DNA from: Hyphomicrobiaceae bacterium
GTDB lineage: Bacteria; Pseudomonadota; Alphaproteobacteria; Rhizobiales; Hyphomicrobiaceae
NCBI GenBank assembly: GCA_030655135.1
Contig: JAURWC010000042.1
Location: 378,553 to 442,552, forward strand
DNA: 64,000 nt
Direction of reading: 5' to 3'
Position 1 is the first letter of the stretch; every line of letters starts with the position of its first letter. The position numbers and the translations under genes are program-made. The notes below the pieces were generated by a model. That model worked only from the letters and a program-made list of their open reading frames with translations, did not search any database and was not told where the DNA came from. Below, one piece after another: positions 61,261-64,000 of the stretch.

Positions 61261-62475
61261 ATGATTTTGTTGAAAAAAACGCTGCTCGCTTTCGTTGCCG
61301 GCCTGCTGTGCCTGCCGGGCTCTGCCTCGGCCCAACAACCGCCGAAAAAGCCGGATGCCGGATCGGCCGCCGCCGCGGGCAACATTGCCGACTTCTTCAG
61401 CAAGATGGGCGACCAGATTTTCGAGGACTGCATCTACGAACTGTCGGCCGAACAGCTCGAAGTGCAGCACGCCCTGATCGGCGCCTACATCCGGCAAGGC
61501 GCCAGCAGCGCGCTGGCGCGCAAGCTCGCCGTCAAACAGATCCGCCCGCCCAAGCTTTCCGCCGAGTGCGAAAAGGTACGTGGCATGCAGCAGAAATCCG
61601 CGGCCAAGCAACCGGCCGCCGACGCGTTGCCGTGGGATCCCAAGCCCGCGCCGCCGCCGGCCGCCGTGCCTGCACCGCCCGCTGGCCCACCCAAGAAGCC
61701 CGCCGTGGAGATGGCTGCGAAGGCGCCGGAACCCACCGCACCATCCCCAGGCCCCGGCCCTGCTGCGTCTGGCGCGCCGCTGGCGCCGGGCGCCGTGCTG
61801 ACCCAGAAGCAGGTGCTGCCGCAGTGGGATTGCGCGCCGGGCGTCGATTACGTGACGATCACCCACAAGGGCTATCCGCGCAAGCTGACGGGCGGGGAAA
61901 TCTGCAACCCGTTCGAAGACGTCGTGCGCGAACTGCCGGCGACGGCGAGCGGCTTCCGCCTCGGCTACACGATCCGCACCGGCCGCGTCTTCGTCATCTC
62001 CGACGATCCCAAGATCGGCGGCAAGACGATCGCCTGGGCCATCTCCGGGCGCGAGGCCTGCCGCAACAATCCCGACCCGGACTGCTTTGCCGCCCGCGCC
62101 ATCGGCCCGCTGCCGCCGGGCGAATACACCTTCGCCTCCGACAAGGGTCAGCGCGTCAGCTGGGGGCCGAAGACGAAGCGCGCGGTGGCGGGCATCTATC
62201 TCACCAAGCTGTGGAACAGGGAGCGCTTCAGCCCGGCGCAGACCAACGCGATCCTGGCGCGCGGCAATATCGCCATCCACGTGCGCCTGAAGGGCGAGAT
62301 GTCGGAGGCCTGCCTCGGCCTGGAACCGAAGGGCTGGGCCTACGTCGCCTCGCTGATCAAGGACCAGCGCGCGACGGGCGTGAACGTCTACATCGAGGAG
62401 CCCTATCCGCAGATCGCGGAGAACCCGCCGGTGGTGGTGGCCTCGACGTTCTCGCTGACGTCCCTGTTCAAGTAG
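61261..62475 (+). CDS. Secreted protein with C-terminal L,D-transpeptidase-like region
   Basis: 404 residues. Signal peptide MILLKKTLLAFVAGLLCLPG and following, cut near SAQ at 22. A helical N-terminal region (ISDFFSKMGDQIFEDC-like, about 38-115) is followed by a Pro/Ala linker (about 120-180). The C-terminal 220 residues contain GFRLGYTIRTGRVFVISDD, AIGPLPPGEYTFASDKGQR and IAIHVRLKGEMSEACLGLE. The layout GxLPPGxY, then IxxH and SxxC resembles L,D-transpeptidase-like (YkuD or DUF2778) domains, with Cys as the candidate nucleophile. This is a weak match. The 218 bases before it carry two copies of CACTTTGTG (near 61134 and 61162). It is convergent with the next gene. Confidence 0.7.
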   Translation: MILLKKTLLAFVAGLLCLPGSASAQQPPKKPDAGSAAAAGNIADFFSKMGDQIFEDCIYELSAEQLEVQHALIGAYIRQGASSALARKLAVKQIRPPKLSAECEKVRGMQQKSAAKQPAADALPWDPKPAPPPAAVPAPPAGPPKKPAVEMAAKAPEPTAPSPGPGPAASGAPLAPGAVLTQKQVLPQWDCAPGVDYVTITHKGYPRKLTGGEICNPFEDVVRELPATASGFRLGYTIRTGRVFVISDDPKIGGKTIAWAISGREACRNNPDPDCFAARAIGPLPPGEYTFASDKGQRVSWGPKTKRAVAGIYLTKLWNRERFSPAQTNAILARGNIAIHVRLKGEMSEACLGLEPKGWAYVASLIKDQRATGVNVYIEEPYPQIAENPPVVVASTFSLTSLFK

Positions 62476-62496
62476 GCTGTTCAAGTAGCGTTCCGG

Positions 62497-62766
62497 TCAA
62501 GGCTTGCCGGGCGCGCCCTTGCCCTTCGCTGACGGCACCACGTCTGTGCTGTTCAAAGCATCGACTTCGTCGGCTGCCACACAGCGGCCCAGGCGGCGGC
62601 AGCGGCGCGTGCATCCGTGCTGGCGGGCGCAGTGCAGCCGCATCAAGCGCGCGGCGATCTCGTTGCGAATCTGTTCGGCATCCAATGGTGGTATTGCCGT
62701 TGCGCCGCGCCGGTCGTCTTTGCCCGTGCTCTGCCTGCGTCCGGTCTGGCTCGATCTGGCGGTCAT
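62497..62766 (-). CDS. Small basic four-cysteine protein
   Basis: 89 residues from 62766, where AAGGAG precedes the ATG. Basic N-terminus (TARSSQTGRRQSTGKDDRRG), a helix (DAEQIRNEIAARLMRLHCARQ) and the pattern C-x5-C-x3-C-x5-C in HCARQHGCTRRCRRLGRC, which could bind a metal ion or nucleic acid. The C-terminus is disordered. The leader holds three copies of a 16-bp palindrome, the nearest abutting the ribosome binding site. An in-frame extension to 62886 would translate those repeats and is not supported. Confidence 0.6.
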   Translation of the reverse strand: MTARSSQTGRRQSTGKDDRRGATAIPPLDAEQIRNEIAARLMRLHCARQHGCTRRCRRLGRCVAADEVDALNSTDVVPSAKGKGAPGKP

Positions 62767-62777
62767 GGGTTCTCCTT

Positions 62778-62856
62778 GCGGACACGCGTCCGCGATGATT
62801 CGTTTTGCGGACATGCGTCCGCGGCTGGCTAGCTCCTTGCGGACATGCGTCCGCGG
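62778..62856. repeat. Three copies of palindrome GCGGACRYGCGTCCGC
   Basis: Copies at 62778-62793 (spacer AC), 62807-62822 and 62839-62854 (spacer AT), spaced 29 and 32 bases. Each is an inverted repeat with GCGGAC and GTCCGC arms. Read on the minus strand, copies 1 and 3 are both followed directly by AAGGAG, so the repeat unit includes a ribosome-binding-like tail. Confidence 0.8.
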
Positions 62857-63604
62857 CCCCGGCGGACGAGCCGCAGGTGTGAGCAAAACGAACGGGTGCG
62901 CGAGCGCCGGAACGCTGCATGCAAGTTGAATTCGAGCAGCCTTCGGGCGCCCGCGCGACGGCGATTTTGGGAACGGCCCGCGTTTCTCCCGCGCCTTCGG
63001 TGCCGTTGGCCTTGTTCAGGTTGCCGGCGTAGCGGGGTTAGCCTTGAGGCGGCCGCACGAGGACCATGCCGTTACCGGCACCCCCGCACGACGAGCGAGC
63101 TCGGACCTCCCGGATCTTCGGCCTCGTCAAGGCTTCCAGTCCGGGCGCCGTACCCTCTCCACGCGTCTGACGGATCGATCACGCCCCGTTCACGGAAAGA
63201 ATGCGTGAAGGATACGGGAGGGGGCGAGGGTGGGGATAAGATTATGGGGGTTGGGGTACTTGTGCTCCGCCAGGATCAGGCTCGACCCTTGGTTCTAGGG
63301 CTCGCAATTTGAACGTCCCTCTTTGTTGGATTTGGCTTTCAGATTTGGCGTGTATTATCGATGCCGCTGACGTTGAGGGTGGGGTCAGACCCATGGGTCT
63401 GACCCCTTAGCTCGCCATGCGTGGCGGTTGATGCTGCCGGCAGCGCGATGAAATGGGGACTTGTGCACGACGCATCCCGACACGATCAACGCTGATCTGC
63501 TGGCGTTCTTCAGGAGCTGACGCGACGGACGAAGCGATCAGCCGTCTCGCTGCCGCATGTCGGGACGCGCATTCGCGCGCGGCGTTGTTTGCCAGCCCGC
63601 CCGC
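62857..63604. other. 748-base stretch without a supported gene
   Basis: GC-rich to about 63240. The plus-strand frame at 62845-63312 runs through it but has a composition of Arg/Pro/Ser and no domain, so it is probably a shadow. Minus-strand frames are broken. The phrase ACCATGCCGTTACCGGCACC near 63061 looks like sequence I recall from between genes in other Hyphomicrobiales, unverified. One REP-like palindrome lies at 63381. Confidence 0.5.
63381..63406. repeat. REP-like GGGGTCAGACCC palindrome (perfect 12-bp arms)
   Basis: GGGGTCAGACCC (63381-63392), AT spacer and GGGTCTGACCCC (63395-63406). Best preserved copy of the family in the window. Confidence 0.9.
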
Positions 63605-64000
63605 CTACTTGCAATCGACCGTCAGTGTCAGGTCGGCCATGGGGAAGAACTTTTTGCAGCCGGTTTCCTTGCTGCCCTTCTCCTGCTTCACCGTGACGGC
63701 TTCGCCGGAATCGGGCGCGGCAGCCGTCGTGGTGGGCGCGGCGACGACGTCGGTCGTGGACGGCGTGACGTCGGCCGTGTCGATCGTGTCGGAGGATTTC
63801 GGCTTGGCCGGGATGCCGGAGTCAGAAGGCGCCGTGACGGCCGGCTCGACCTTCACGGGTTCAACTTTGGTTTCGGCTGACGCAGCGGGAGACGCCTTAT
63901 CGACCGGCTCCGTCGTCTTGATCAACGTGTTGTAGACGGAGTGCGACGATGTCGCTGCCGGCTCGGTCGATGAGCCGGTCGCGACGGTCGCCTTTTCAGC
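63605..64000 (-). CDS. C-terminal part of a low-complexity protein (5' end outside window)
   Basis: The frame is open from the right edge to the stop at 63605, so the N-terminus is missing; at least 131 residues lie in the window. The visible part is rich in Ala, Thr, Ser, Pro and Val (SSTEPAATSSHSVYNTLIKT, TDVVAAPTTTAAAPDSGEAV), with Lys, and ends in KETGCKKFFPMADLTLTVDC and Lys. Two Cys close to the end could form a disulfide. No domain is recognised. A secreted or periplasmic protein is likely from composition only. Confidence 0.6.
   Translation of the reverse strand, partial: AEKATVATGSSTEPAATSSHSVYNTLIKTTEPVDKASPAASAETKVEPVKVEPAVTAPSDSGIPAKPKSSDTIDTADVTPSTTDVVAAPTTTAAAPDSGEAVTVKQEKGSKETGCKKFFPMADLTLTVDCK

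Noticed and set aside
62778-62856. CRISPR-like spaced repeats
   Set aside because: Only three units of 16 bases with spacings of 13-16 bases between them and no cas genes; they are palindromic regulatory-type repeats.
62845-63312. A 155-codon plus-strand frame in the 62.8-63.3 kb gap
   Set aside because: Arg/Pro/Ser-rich with no domain and it runs out of the palindrome repeats; no ribosome binding site.

Overview
The window looks like chromosomal DNA of a GC-rich alphaproteobacterium, most likely of the Hyphomicrobiales (inference). The support is the gene neighbourhoods: the order degP-rarA-crcB-rluA-type synthase-HAD phosphatase-ATP12, an NdvA-type glucan exporter, a DUF3309 peptide behind an exact EcfG-type promoter (GGAAC-N17-CGTT), an ELM1-family protein, a DUF2383 protein and an exosortase E/VPEID-CTERM cassette. 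No phage, insertion sequence, integrase or CRISPR array is visible. Most of the window is housekeeping genes with small accessory islands between them.

Region by region. 1-4.2 kb: a truncated TPR protein, glmS and glmU (UDP-GlcNAc synthesis). 4.2-5.6 kb: a tandem 49-bp repeat, a SPOR-domain membrane protein and a strong terminator. 5.6-9.3 kb: a zinc metallopeptidase, malonyl-CoA decarboxylase and small unknowns. 9.5-18.5 kb: dnaB, alr, radA, cvpA, purF, an SDR, an MBL hydrolase and tatD. 18.6-20 kb: a small stress or envelope-type island with DUF3309 and two paralogous secreted proteins, each followed by its own terminator. 20-24.3 kb: a lipoprotein adaptor plus RND pump behind an AT-rich region with four copies of one motif. 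24.4-30 kb: a small unknown, ettA, a CPBP-type membrane protein, an ELM1-family protein, an Lrp regulator and an MFS transporter. 30-38.2 kb: the degP to ATP12 block, broken by a caspase-like protein and by a Tae4-like amidase with a small membrane protein. 38.3-45.5 kb: an M28 peptidase, ilvC, ilvH, ilvB, miaA and serB. 45.5-55.7 kb: membrane proteins, DUF2383, an Hpt protein with a hybrid kinase, thrS, a PaaI thioesterase, tRNA-Tyr, rlmB and two small secreted proteins. 55.8-64 kb: tRNA-Thr, the exosortase cassette, a HAD protein, ndvA, a secreted L,D-transpeptidase-like protein, a Cys-rich small protein under a triple palindrome, and a truncated gene at the right edge.

The most interesting system is at 56.3-58.2 kb. 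A 42-residue peptide that is almost nothing but a VPEID-CTERM-type sorting signal has its own terminator, and it is followed by a fused exosortase and CPBP protease carrying all the expected catalytic residues. Second is the orphan Tae4-like peptidoglycan amidase at 34.5-35.0 kb, with a two-helix membrane protein as candidate immunity partner and no type VI secretion genes in view. A family of GGGGTCAGACC palindromes, present singly and as REPIN-like pairs, is scattered between genes over the whole window.
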